Below, piece after piece: positions 55,324 to 63,554 of a DNA stretch of 64,000 bases. Where the stretch lies: positions 62,001 to 126,000 of the forward strand of contig NZ_RCDC01000004.1 in the NCBI RefSeq assembly GCF_003651185.1, read 5' to 3'. The position numbers and the translations under genes are program-made. This DNA comes from Stenotrophomonas rhizophila (GTDB lineage: Bacteria > Pseudomonadota > Gammaproteobacteria > Xanthomonadales > Xanthomonadaceae). The notes beneath the pieces are model-generated. The model searched no databases, had not been told where the DNA came from, and was given only the letters and a program-made list of their open reading frames with translations. How positions within the stretch are numbered: position 1 is the first letter of the stretch; the number at the start of each line of letters is the position of its first letter.

Positions 55324-58203
55324 ATGGGACTCGCACTGCGCAGTATCGGTCTGCTCGCGCTGCTGTGCTGGCAGCTGCCCAGCGCCCACGCACAGGCGCG
55401 GCGTTTCCCGCCGCCACGCCCGCCGATCCTGCAGGTCGCCGGCGCCGAGGTGCCGGTGCGGCTGACCGAGGCCCGTATCGACAGTCGTGTCATGGCGGGG
55501 CTGGGTGAGACCACGATCGAGTTGACCTTCCACAATCCCAACGCGCGGGTGCTGGAAGGGCAGCTGGCGTTCCCGCTGGCCGCGGGCCAACAGGTGGCCG
55601 GGTTCGCACTGGATATCGACGGTGAGCTGCGCGACGCGGTGCCGGTCCCCAAGGCGCAGGGCCGCCAGGTGTTCGAGGCGATCGAGCGCCGCCAGGTTGA
55701 TCCGGGGCTGCTGGAACAGACCGCCGGCAATCAGTTCCGGCTGCGGCTCTATCCCATCCCGGCGGGTGGTGAGCGTCGCGTCCGTCTGGTGCTGCGCGAC
55801 AGCCTGCCGACCGTTCCGCAGGGCCTGCAGTGGTCACTGCCCGTGTTCTTCGCACGCCAGGCCGAGCAGGTGACGGTGAAGCTCGAGGCGAGGGGGACGG
55901 GCAAGCCGGTCGCCGTGGGCGCCAATCCACTGGGATTCACAGTGAAGACCGGCGCCTATGCGGCGCAGTGGCAGGGGCGGGGCGCGGATCTGCCTGCACA
56001 GCTGCAGTGGAGCCTTCCGCTCGCGCGCAGCACTGACGTGGTCACCAGTCTGCATGAGGGGCAGCGCTATCTGCTGGCCAGCGTGCCGGTGCGTGCGTCC
56101 ACCGCGCCGCGCGCTCTGCCTCGGCGCATCGGCCTGCTCTGGGATGCATCGGGCTCGGCAGGGTCACGCGACCGCGCGGCCGAACTGGCGGTGCTGGATC
56201 GCTACTTCAACGCCCTCGGCACCGGTCAGGTCCAGTTGACCGTGCTGCGTGACCGCAGCGAAACGCCGCGGGAGTTCACCATCAACAAGGGCGACTGGTC
56301 AGCACTGCGCGAGTACCTGAGGGCACTGCCCAACGATGGCGCCAGTGCGCTGGGCGACTGGACGCCGAACCCGGCCATCGGCGAGTACCTGCTGGTCAGC
56401 GATGGCCTGGCCAACTACGGCAGTCAGACGCTGCCCACGCTGTCGCCCGATCAACGCCTGTATGCGCTGAGCAGCGCCGGTGCGAAGACCGACACCCCGC
56501 GCCTGCGCGCCTGGACCGGCGCCCATCACGGGCAGCTGCTGCAGGTGAGCAGTGAGGCAGAGGTGCCGGGCGTGATGTCGCTGCTGCTCCAGCAGCCGGT
56601 CGACGTGGCCGATGTTGTGGCACGTGGCGTGGAGGACGTGAACGTGGATGCCGCCAGCGCCACGCAGGGGTGGATCCGTGTCACCGGCCGCGTGCTGCGT
56701 CCCGATGCGACGGTGCTGCTGTCGCTGCGCGGTGGCGGCACCGATCCACAACCGATCACGCTCAACGTCGCGAACGCACGGGGGGTGGAAGGCGGAATGG
56801 TCGCCCACGCGTGGGCGAATGCGCGGTTGGCCGCGCTCGCCGCTGACCCGGCCGGGGCGCAGGCCGCCAAGGCGCTGGCGCAGCAGTTCGGGATGGTGAC
56901 GGCCGATACGTCGCTGCTGGTCCTTGAGACGCTGGAGGACTATCTGCGCTACGGCATCCGTCCGCCTGGCCCGTTGCGCGCGGCCTACGACCAGCGCCAT
57001 GCGTTGACGGTGGCCGATGCGGCAAGCGAGCGGAAGCGCCGCCTGGATGGCATCGCCCGCCAGTTCGCCGAGCGCGAACAGTGGTGGAACACGCGCTGGC
57101 CCAAGGATGCGCCGCCGCGACCCAAGCCGGAATCCCGATCCGTCGCCGCGCCAGTCGCCATGGCGATGGCCGCGCCACCGCCGGCACCTGCGGCGCCGAT
57201 GGCGCTGGACCGTGTCGAGCTGACCGCCTCGGCGGTTGCCGATCAGGAAGAGGCAACCACCGAGCGCCGCGCCAAATCGGCACCCAAAGCCAACAATGGC
57301 CAGATCACCCTGACGCTGGCGCCGTGGGCACCGGATTCGGCCTATGCACGCCGCCTGCGCGATGCCACGCCGGCGCAGCTGTATCCACTGTATCTGCAGG
57401 AGCGCGAACAGCACGCTGGCAGCAGCGCGTTCTATCTGGACGTGGCCGATCTGCTGCTCGCCAGCGGACAACGTGATCTCGCACTGCGGGTGCTGTCCAA
57501 CCTGGCTGAGATGCAGCTGGAGAACCGCCACGTGCTGCGTGTGCTCGGCTATCGGCTGATGCAGGCCAAGGCGCCGGCGCTGGCCGTGCCGGTGTTCCGC
57601 CAGGTGCTGGCGATGGGCGAGGAGGAGCCGCAAAGTTTCCGTGACCTTGGCCTGGCGCTGGAAGCGGCCGGGCAGTACCAGGCAGCGGTGGCATCACTGT
57701 ATGAAGTGGTGGTGCGGCCGTGGGATGGGCGGTTCGACGGTATCTCGCTGATCGCGCTGGACGAACTGACCCGGCTGATCGCGCGCGAGCGTGTGGATGC
57801 TTCCGCGGTCGACCCGCGCCTGCGCCGTGCGATGCCGTTGGACCTGCGCGTGGTGCTGAGCTGGGACAGCGACAACAGCGACATGGACCTGTGGGTCAAC
57901 GATCCCAACGGCGAGCGCGCGTACTACGGCAACCGGCTCACCTACCAGGGCGGGCAGATGTCGCAGGACTTCACCGGCGGCTATGGCCCGGAGCAGTTTT
58001 CGTTGCGTGATGCCAAGCCCGGCACCTACAGGATCGAAGCGAACTACTTCGGCAGCCGCGAGCAGCTGGTCACCGGCGCCACCACGTTGATGCTGCGCCT
58101 GAGCACCAAGTGGGGCAGCCGCGACCAGCGCGACCAGCAGGTCACGCTGCGGTTGAAGGACCGGGCGGAGACGGTGCTGGTCGGGGAGTTCGAGGTGAAG
58201 TAG
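55324..58203 (+). CDS. VIT / von Willebrand A / DUF2135 domain exported protein
   Basis: A 959-residue protein with a signal peptide (LRSIGLLALLCWQLPSAHAQ). It has a VIT domain (about 45-175, GLGETTIELTFHNPNARVLEGQLAFPL ... YPIPAGGERRVRLV), a vWA-like domain with a DASGS MIDAS start (near 280), a Pro/Ala-rich linker, helical TPR-like repeats (about 690-830) and a C-terminal DUF2135 domain (VVLSWDSDNSDMDLWVNDPNGE). It is likely a periplasmic or surface scaffold. AGGAG precedes the ATG by 7 bases. It ends 4 bases from the convergent acyltransferase. Confidence 0.85.
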   Translation: MGLALRSIGLLALLCWQLPSAHAQARRFPPPRPPILQVAGAEVPVRLTEARIDSRVMAGLGETTIELTFHNPNARVLEGQLAFPLAAGQQVAGFALDIDGELRDAVPVPKAQGRQVFEAIERRQVDPGLLEQTAGNQFRLRLYPIPAGGERRVRLVLRDSLPTVPQGLQWSLPVFFARQAEQVTVKLEARGTGKPVAVGANPLGFTVKTGAYAAQWQGRGADLPAQLQWSLPLARSTDVVTSLHEGQRYLLASVPVRASTAPRALPRRIGLLWDASGSAGSRDRAAELAVLDRYFNALGTGQVQLTVLRDRSETPREFTINKGDWSALREYLRALPNDGASALGDWTPNPAIGEYLLVSDGLANYGSQTLPTLSPDQRLYALSSAGAKTDTPRLRAWTGAHHGQLLQVSSEAEVPGVMSLLLQQPVDVADVVARGVEDVNVDAASATQGWIRVTGRVLRPDATVLLSLRGGGTDPQPITLNVANARGVEGGMVAHAWANARLAALAADPAGAQAAKALAQQFGMVTADTSLLVLETLEDYLRYGIRPPGPLRAAYDQRHALTVADAASERKRRLDGIARQFAEREQWWNTRWPKDAPPRPKPESRSVAAPVAMAMAAPPPAPAAPMALDRVELTASAVADQEEATTERRAKSAPKANNGQITLTLAPWAPDSAYARRLRDATPAQLYPLYLQEREQHAGSSAFYLDVADLLLASGQRDLALRVLSNLAEMQLENRHVLRVLGYRLMQAKAPALAVPVFRQVLAMGEEEPQSFRDLGLALEAAGQYQAAVASLYEVVVRPWDGRFDGISLIALDELTRLIARERVDASAVDPRLRRAMPLDLRVVLSWDSDNSDMDLWVNDPNGERAYYGNRLTYQGGQMSQDFTGGYGPEQFSLRDAKPGTYRIEANYFGSREQLVTGATTLMLRLSTKWGSRDQRDQQVTLRLKDRAETVLVGEFEVK

Positions 58204-58207
58204 CCGC

Positions 58208-59464
58208 CTAGCCGGCCCGCGGCGATCCCGCTGCTGCTCCAACGGCGGTGGGACTCTGCCCCTGCAACCGCTGCCGGCGCAGTCCGAAAAGAGGGCGCAA
58301 CCAATCGACGCGACGGATCAGCCCTTCGTGCAGCAGCAGGCAGCCCGCCACCGTCCCGGCCACGACCAGCAGCGGCTCCCACCACAGCCCAAGATGCAGC
58401 GGCTTGAGCCAGAACAGGAGCGCGATGATCAGGCTCTGGTGCAGGATGTACCAGGGATACACCGCCTCGGTGCAGTACGGCAGCCAGCGGAATGGGCGAT
58501 CCAGGTACACCTTGGCCCAGCCGAGCACGGTCAGCAGCACGGCCCACAGGTACAGCGACTGGCTGGCCATCACCTGCACCGTCCAGATGCTGTCCGGCCA
58601 CTGCCGCAACAGGGAATCGGCCGGCAACACCCGCCCCAGGATGCGGATGCCGAAGTACCAGCACGCCGCAAAGACCGCCACCCCCAGGGTGAGCCGGCGC
58701 AGCTCGACCACGCGTGCCCAGAACGGGGTGGCGCGGGCAAGCAGATAGCCGGCCAGGAACACCGTGCCGTACTTGGCGTGCTGGTACCAATCGCCGAACA
58801 GCAGGTTGGTGGAGGGAAACAGGGGATCGAGCCAGGCCACCCAGCCGAAGGAGAGCAGCGAGGGCAATCCGATCAGCATCGGCGCCGGCGCCCGGGCATA
58901 GCGCTCCACCGCGCGGCGCACCGCAGGGGTATCCAGTACCGGCATCAGCAGCGCCAGCACCAGTGTGTAGACCCATAGGTAGGCCAGGTACCACAGGTGG
59001 TTCCAGGTGATGCGCAGTTGCCAGCCGGCAAACGTGTCCTGCGGCCAGGCCGGCATCTGCCAGTAGCGCAGCAGGAAGGCGCCGAAGCCGGGCTCGATCT
59101 GTCCGTTGGTCAGTGCCTCGGCGTAGGGCTGGATCGGCACCACGACGAACATTCCGAACAGCAGCGGCAGCAGCAACCGCCACGTGCGCAGCACGGCAAA
59201 GCGCGCGATGCGCGCCTCGGGCCGCATCAGGGCGATGGCGATACCGGAGAGCAGGAACAGCAACGGCATCCGCCAGCGGTTCACCAGCAGCATCGGCCAC
59301 TGCAGCCACTCGGCGGTGTACTCGCTCTTGAGATGGAAGCCCCAGCCATCCACGTAGGCCATGGCGGTGTGATAGAGGATGAGCAGGGCGAAGGCGAGCA
59401 CGCGCAGGGCGTCGATGTCGTGGCGGCGTGGCATGGACGGGGCAGGCAGGAAAGGAGACTGCAC
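58208..59464 (-). CDS. Acyltransferase family 3 membrane protein
   Basis: A 418-residue integral membrane protein with about 10-11 hydrophobic helices. It opens PRRHDIDALRVLAFALLILYHTAMAY, the RxxxxDxLRxxA...H motif of acyltransferase-3 (OpgC/OafA-type) enzymes, and has NRWRMPLLFLLSGIA. Such proteins transfer acyl or succinyl groups to glucans, LPS or exopolysaccharide. The start may be 59464 or 59434; neither has a strong ribosome-binding site. It is divergent from rpfD. Confidence 0.85.
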   Translation of the reverse strand: MQSPFLPAPSMPRRHDIDALRVLAFALLILYHTAMAYVDGWGFHLKSEYTAEWLQWPMLLVNRWRMPLLFLLSGIAIALMRPEARIARFAVLRTWRLLLPLLFGMFVVVPIQPYAEALTNGQIEPGFGAFLLRYWQMPAWPQDTFAGWQLRITWNHLWYLAYLWVYTLVLALLMPVLDTPAVRRAVERYARAPAPMLIGLPSLLSFGWVAWLDPLFPSTNLLFGDWYQHAKYGTVFLAGYLLARATPFWARVVELRRLTLGVAVFAACWYFGIRILGRVLPADSLLRQWPDSIWTVQVMASQSLYLWAVLLTVLGWAKVYLDRPFRWLPYCTEAVYPWYILHQSLIIALLFWLKPLHLGLWWEPLLVVAGTVAGCLLLHEGLIRRVDWLRPLFGLRRQRLQGQSPTAVGAAAGSPRAG

Positions 59465-59570
59465 GGTGCGCAGTCGCCGCGCGGTCCGCCATGGCGGAGG
59501 GGCCTGCCGCCGGGGGCAAGTGACGAATGGCGGTCGCCAAGGGACGGGTGGGGCGCACTACCATGGCCTG

Positions 59571-60479
59571 ATGAGTCAGGCTGACGACCCTTTGCGAATG
59601 GACGATTCAATGGCGAACGGACGTGCCGCGCGGTGGCGGCCGCGTGCGCGGATGCTGGTGTGGTCGGTCATCCTGTTGACCACGGCGGTGGCCAATGCGC
59701 TGGTGGAAGTGATGGATGCGGGCCGCCGTGGCGAAGACCTGGGCCTGTGGCAGCCGATGATCTGGGAGCTGAGCAGCGTCACGATGATCCTGCTGACGCT
59801 GCCGGTCCTGTGGTGGGGCTGCCAGCGTTGGCCGCTGCACGCCGATACCTGGAAACGACGGCTGCCGCTGTACCTGCTGGCCAGCGTGGCGTGGTCGCTG
59901 GTGCATGTCACCGGGATGATGGGGCTGCGCCATCTCGCTTATGCCGCGCTCGGCTACCACTACCAGGACGATGCCACCTGGCCGGTACGCTTGATGTACG
60001 AGTACCTCAAGGATGTCCGTGCCTTCTTCACCTTCGTGGCGATCGAGCACTTCTTCAGCTGGTTCGGGCGGCGCCGGCAGGGCGAGGCCCACCTGCTGGT
60101 GGCGCCGGATGATGCGCCCCCGGTGGACGCCGTGGAGCGCCCGGAGCGGTTTCTGGTGCGCAAGCTGGGCCGCGACTTCCTGGTCGCCACCGGTGATATC
60201 GAGTACGCCCAGGCGGCCGGCAACTACGTCAACCTGCGGGTGCGCGGGCACGACTACCCGCTGCGCAGCACCATGGCGGCGCTGGAAGAACGATTGGATC
60301 CGGCGCTGTTCGTGCGTGCCCACCGCAGCTGGCTGGTGAATGTGCGGCACCTGGTCTCGATCGAGCCGCTGGACGGGGGCGAGGCCCTGCTGCACATGGA
60401 CGATGGCGGCCGGGTGCCGTGCAGCCGCCGGCAGCTGCCCTCGTTCCGGCAGGCGCTGGCCGTGCAGGGGGCGGCGTGA
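59571..60479 (+). CDS. rpfD: Membrane LytTR-domain regulator, RpfD-like
   Basis: A 302-residue protein with about four N-terminal membrane helices (ARMLVWSVILLTTAVANAL, VTMILLTLPVLWWGC, LPLYLLASVAWSLVHVTG, FFTFVAIEHFF) and a C-terminal LytTR DNA-binding domain (about 200-300; IEYAQAAGNYVNLRVRGHDYPLRSTM, FVRAHRSWLVNVRHLVSIE). Its position beside prfB and lysS matches rpfD of Xanthomonas, a LytTR protein. The DNA-binding domain tethered to a membrane module suggests sensing at the inner membrane; targets are unknown. A G12 tract follows. Confidence 0.8.
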   Translation: MSQADDPLRMDDSMANGRAARWRPRARMLVWSVILLTTAVANALVEVMDAGRRGEDLGLWQPMIWELSSVTMILLTLPVLWWGCQRWPLHADTWKRRLPLYLLASVAWSLVHVTGMMGLRHLAYAALGYHYQDDATWPVRLMYEYLKDVRAFFTFVAIEHFFSWFGRRRQGEAHLLVAPDDAPPVDAVERPERFLVRKLGRDFLVATGDIEYAQAAGNYVNLRVRGHDYPLRSTMAALEERLDPALFVRAHRSWLVNVRHLVSIEPLDGGEALLHMDDGGRVPCSRRQLPSFRQALAVQGAA

Positions 60480-60492
60480 GATCAATGCGTAC

Positions 60493-60504
60493 GGGGGGGG
60501 GGGG
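60493..60504 (+). repeat. Homopolymeric G tract (12 G)
   Basis: Twelve G in a row between the rpfD stop (60479) and prfB. It lies upstream of the likely prfB promoter. Such tracts are prone to slippage and to sequencing error. Confidence 0.9.
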
Positions 60505-60519
60505 CGGCACCCCGCAGGC

Positions 60520-60550
60520 TTGGCCGGGCAAGCCCCGGATACGCTATGAT
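60520..60550 (+). promoter_or_regulatory. Possible prfB promoter
   Basis: TTGGCC (60520-60525) and TATGAT (60545-60550) are separated by 19 bases, 32 bases before the prfB ATG. The -10 matches TATAAT at five of six bases; spacing is slightly long. Confidence 0.4.
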
Positions 60551-60582
60551 GGACAGTCTTTTCGCACGCATTAATCGCCGAC

Positions 60583-61708
60583 ATGATCGAGCTCAATCCT
60601 GTCCGCCAGCGCATCACCGATCTCACCGATCGCGTGCTCTCGCTCAGGGGGTATCTTTGACTACGACGCCAAGAAAGAGCGTCTGGAAGAAGTAACCCGG
60701 GAACTGGAAAACCCGGATATCTGGAACAACGCCGAATACGCCCAGAACCTTGGCCGCGAACGCGCCAATCTGGAGAAGACCGTCGGCGGCATCGCCACGA
60801 TCCTCGACGGCCTGGCCGAATCGGGTGAACTGCTGGAACTGGCCGAAAGCGAACAGGACGAAGAAACCGCCCTGGCCGTGGTCAGCGACCTGGACAAGTA
60901 CCAGAAGCATGTCGAACAGCTGGAGTTCCAGCGCATGTTCTCCGGGCAGATGGATACCGCGGCGGCCTTCGTCGACATCCAGGCGGGCGCCGGCGGTACC
61001 GAAGCCCAGGACTGGGCCGAAATCCTGCTGCGCATGTACCTGCGCTGGTGCGAATCGCGCGGCTGGAAGACCGAGCTGATGGAAGTCTCCGGCGGCGACG
61101 TCGCAGGCATCAAGTCGGCCACGCTGCGCGTGGAAGGCGATTACGCCTATGGCTGGCTGAAGACCGAAACCGGCGTGCACCGGCTGGTGCGCAAGTCGCC
61201 GTTCGATTCGGACAACCGCCGCCACACCAGCTTCACCTCGGTGTTCGTGTCGCCGGAAGTCGATGACAACATCGAAATCGACATCAACCCGGCCGACTTG
61301 CGTACCGATGTGTACCGCTCCTCCGGCGCGGGTGGTCAGCACGTCAACAAGACCGAGTCGGCGGTGCGTATCACGCACATCCCGACCAACACGGTCGTGG
61401 CCTGCCAGACCGGCCGCAGCCAGCACCAGAACCGCGACAACGCGATGAAGATGCTGGCCGCCAAGCTGTACGAGCTGGAAATCCAGAAGCGCAACGCCGA
61501 GCGCGATGCCGTGGAAGCCACCAAGTCCGACATCGGCTGGGGCAGCCAGATCCGCAACTACGTGCTCGACCAGAGCCGTATCAAGGACCTGCGCACCGGC
61601 ATCGAACGCTCCGATACGCAGAAGGTGCTGGATGGCGACCTCGACGAATTCGTCGAAGCGAGCCTGAAGTCCGGCCTGGCCGTGGGTGCCAAACGCACCG
61701 ACGCCTGA
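60583..61708 (+). CDS. prfB: Peptide chain release factor 2 (programmed +1 frameshift)
   Basis: RF2 ends translation at UGA and UAA. Translation begins at ATG 60583 ([25 protein letters not shown]) and meets TGA at 60658-60660; ribosomes shift +1 at CTT and continue from GAC 60659 to 61708, giving 374 residues. The GGQ motif is in [17 protein letters not shown] and the UGA-recognition SPF motif in [10 protein letters not shown]. The apparent frame starting at 60878 is only part of it. It is upstream of lysS, as in many proteobacteria. Confidence 0.97.
60646..60661 (+). other. prfB autoregulatory frameshift signal
   Basis: AGGGGGTATCTTTGAC: an internal Shine-Dalgarno (AGGGGG, 60646-60651), the slippery CTT and an in-frame TGA followed by C. 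It is the same sequence as the classic E. coli prfB signal. Low RF2 favours frameshifting and more RF2 synthesis. Confidence 0.97.
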
Positions 61709-61711
61709 CCG

Positions 61712-61736
61712 TCGGGGCCGCCACGCGCGGCCCCGA
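61712..61736 (+). terminator. Terminator-like hairpin after prfB
   Basis: TCGGGGCCG (61712-61720) pairs perfectly with CGGCCCCGA (61728-61736) around a 7-base loop, 3 bases after the prfB stop. No T-tract follows, so termination may be partial before lysS. Confidence 0.55.
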
Positions 61737-61835
61737 TCCGTTGTGCCCGGGCCACGCCCGGTTTCGCAATCCGCCCCGACCATCGGCATGATGGCGGGGA
61801 CCGTCCCTCCCCCCCGACATACATAGACCCACGCC

Positions 61836-63353
61836 ATGAACGATCAGACCGCCGCGCCGCAGCCCCCCGTCGACGAGAACAGCCTCATCGCCGAGCGCCG
61901 CGCGAAACTGACCGCCCTGCGCGGGCAGGGCATCGCCTACCCGAACGATTTCCGCCGCGAGCACTTCGCCGGCACCCTCCAGGCCGAGTTCGCCGATGCC
62001 GAGCAGTGGACCGCCGAAGCACTGGAAGCCAGTGACCGCCAGGTCAAGATGGCCGGCCGCCTGATGGCCAAGCGCGTGATGGGCAAGGCCAGCTTCGCCC
62101 AGATCCAGGACGAGTCCGGCCGCATCCAGCTGTTCCTGCAGGGCAGCACCCTGGGTGACGCCTACACCGCCTTCAAGGGCTGGGACGTGGGCGACATCAT
62201 CGCCGTCGAGGGTGGGCTGACCCGGACCAAGACCGGTGAGCTGTCGGTCAAGGCCACCAGCATCCGCCTGCTGACCAAGTCGCTGCGCCCGCTGCCGGAC
62301 AAGTGGCACGGCCTGGCCGACGTGGAGCAGCGCTACCGCCAGCGCTACGTCGATCTGATCGTGACTCCGGAGTCGCGCGAGGTGTTCATCAAGCGCTCGC
62401 GGATCATCCGCGCCATGCGCGCCTGGCTGGACAACCGCGACTTCCTGGAAGTCGAAACGCCGATGATGCATTACATCCCCGGCGGCGCCACGGCCAAGCC
62501 GTTCACCACCCACCACAACGCGCTGGACCTGGACCTGTACCTGCGCGTGGCCCCGGAGCTGTACCTCAAGCGCCTGGTCGTGGGTGGGCTGGAGCGCGTG
62601 TACGAGATCAACCGCAACTTCCGCAATGAAGGCGTCAGCACCCGCCACAACCCGGAATTCACCATGATGGAGCTGTACGAGGCCTATGCCACGTACACCG
62701 AAGTGATGGACCTGACCGAAGGCGTGATCCGTGACGTGGCCAGCAAGGTGCTGGGCACCACCACGGTGGAGTGGGATGGCGCCACGATCGATCTGGCCCC
62801 GGCCTTCCGCCGTTGGCGCATGGACGAGGCGGTGCGTCACCACAACCCGGAGATCAGTGCGGCCGACTGCACCGATCGCGATGCGCTGGTGGCCCACTGC
62901 GAGCGCCTGAAGATCCGCATCAAGCCTTCCTATGGCTGGGGCAAGCTGCTGCTGGAGATCTTTGAAGCCACGGTCGAGCACACCTTGATCCAGCCGACCT
63001 TCATTACCGACCACCCGGTGGAAGTCTCGCCGCTGGCCCGTGCCAACGATGACCAGCCGGGCTATACCGACCGCTTCGAGCTGTTCATCAACGGCAAGGA
63101 GCTGGCCAACGGCTTCTCCGAGCTGAATGATCCGGAAGACCAGGCGGCCCGTTTCCAGGCCCAGGTCACGGCGAAGGAGGGCGGTGATGACGAGGCCATG
63201 CATTACGACGCCGACTACATCCGCGCGCTGGAGTACGGCATGGCGCCGACCGGCGGCCTGGGCATCGGTATCGACCGGCTGGTGATGCTGCTCACCGGCA
63301 GCAGCTCGATCCGTGACGTGTTGCTGTTCCCGTATATGCGTCCCGAAAACTGA
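61836..63353 (+). CDS. lysS: Lysyl-tRNA synthetase (class II)
   Basis: A 505-residue class II LysRS that charges tRNA(Lys). It has an N-terminal OB-fold ([32 protein letters not shown]), motif 1 near [17 protein letters not shown], motif 2 ([26 protein letters not shown]) and motif 3 ([15 protein letters not shown]). It lies between prfB and rpfG in the rpf order. Confidence 0.97.
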   Translation: MNDQTAAPQPPVDENSLIAERRAKLTALRGQGIAYPNDFRREHFAGTLQAEFADAEQWTAEALEASDRQVKMAGRLMAKRVMGKASFAQIQDESGRIQLFLQGSTLGDAYTAFKGWDVGDIIAVEGGLTRTKTGELSVKATSIRLLTKSLRPLPDKWHGLADVEQRYRQRYVDLIVTPESREVFIKRSRIIRAMRAWLDNRDFLEVETPMMHYIPGGATAKPFTTHHNALDLDLYLRVAPELYLKRLVVGGLERVYEINRNFRNEGVSTRHNPEFTMMELYEAYATYTEVMDLTEGVIRDVASKVLGTTTVEWDGATIDLAPAFRRWRMDEAVRHHNPEISAADCTDRDALVAHCERLKIRIKPSYGWGKLLLEIFEATVEHTLIQPTFITDHPVEVSPLARANDDQPGYTDRFELFINGKELANGFSELNDPEDQAARFQAQVTAKEGGDDEAMHYDADYIRALEYGMAPTGGLGIGIDRLVMLLTGSSSIRDVLLFPYMRPEN

Positions 63354-63361
63354 GACGTACG

Positions 63362-63388
63362 TCCGGGCGTGCTTGGGGCACGTCCGGA
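63362..63388 (+). terminator. Hairpin after lysS
   Basis: CCGGGCGTGC (63363-63372) pairs with GCACGTCCGG (63378-63387) with one G-T pair around TTGGG, 9 bases after the lysS stop. No T-run follows, so it is a weak terminator. Confidence 0.4.
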
Positions 63389-63507
63389 TGGGGGTTCCGC
63401 TCCCGTGGCCGCGCGAGTATGGTTTCTGCGTGGCCTTAGCTAGGTGCTATGGCGTGATGGCCACGGACCATGACGGGTTGCAGGAGGTGCCTACACCGGC
63501 ATCACAC

Positions 63508-63540
63508 TGTGACGACGATCATGAACTGGGGTGTTCATGA
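63508..63540 (+). promoter_or_regulatory. Palindromic site upstream of rpfG
   Basis: TCATGAAC (63519-63526) and GTTCATGA (63533-63540) form a perfect 8-base inverted repeat with a 6-base spacer, 14 bases before the rpfG ATG. It overlaps TGTGACGACGATCATGA (63508 onward), which resembles a CRP/Clp site (TGTGA-N6-TCACA) in its left half. A regulator site of the rpf operon is plausible. Confidence 0.4.
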
Positions 63541-63554
63541 CGGGAGGCGGACCC

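Noticed and set aside
60878..61708. A separate 276-residue gene for a release factor
   Set aside because: It is the distal part of prfB, joined by the programmed frameshift at 60655-60661.
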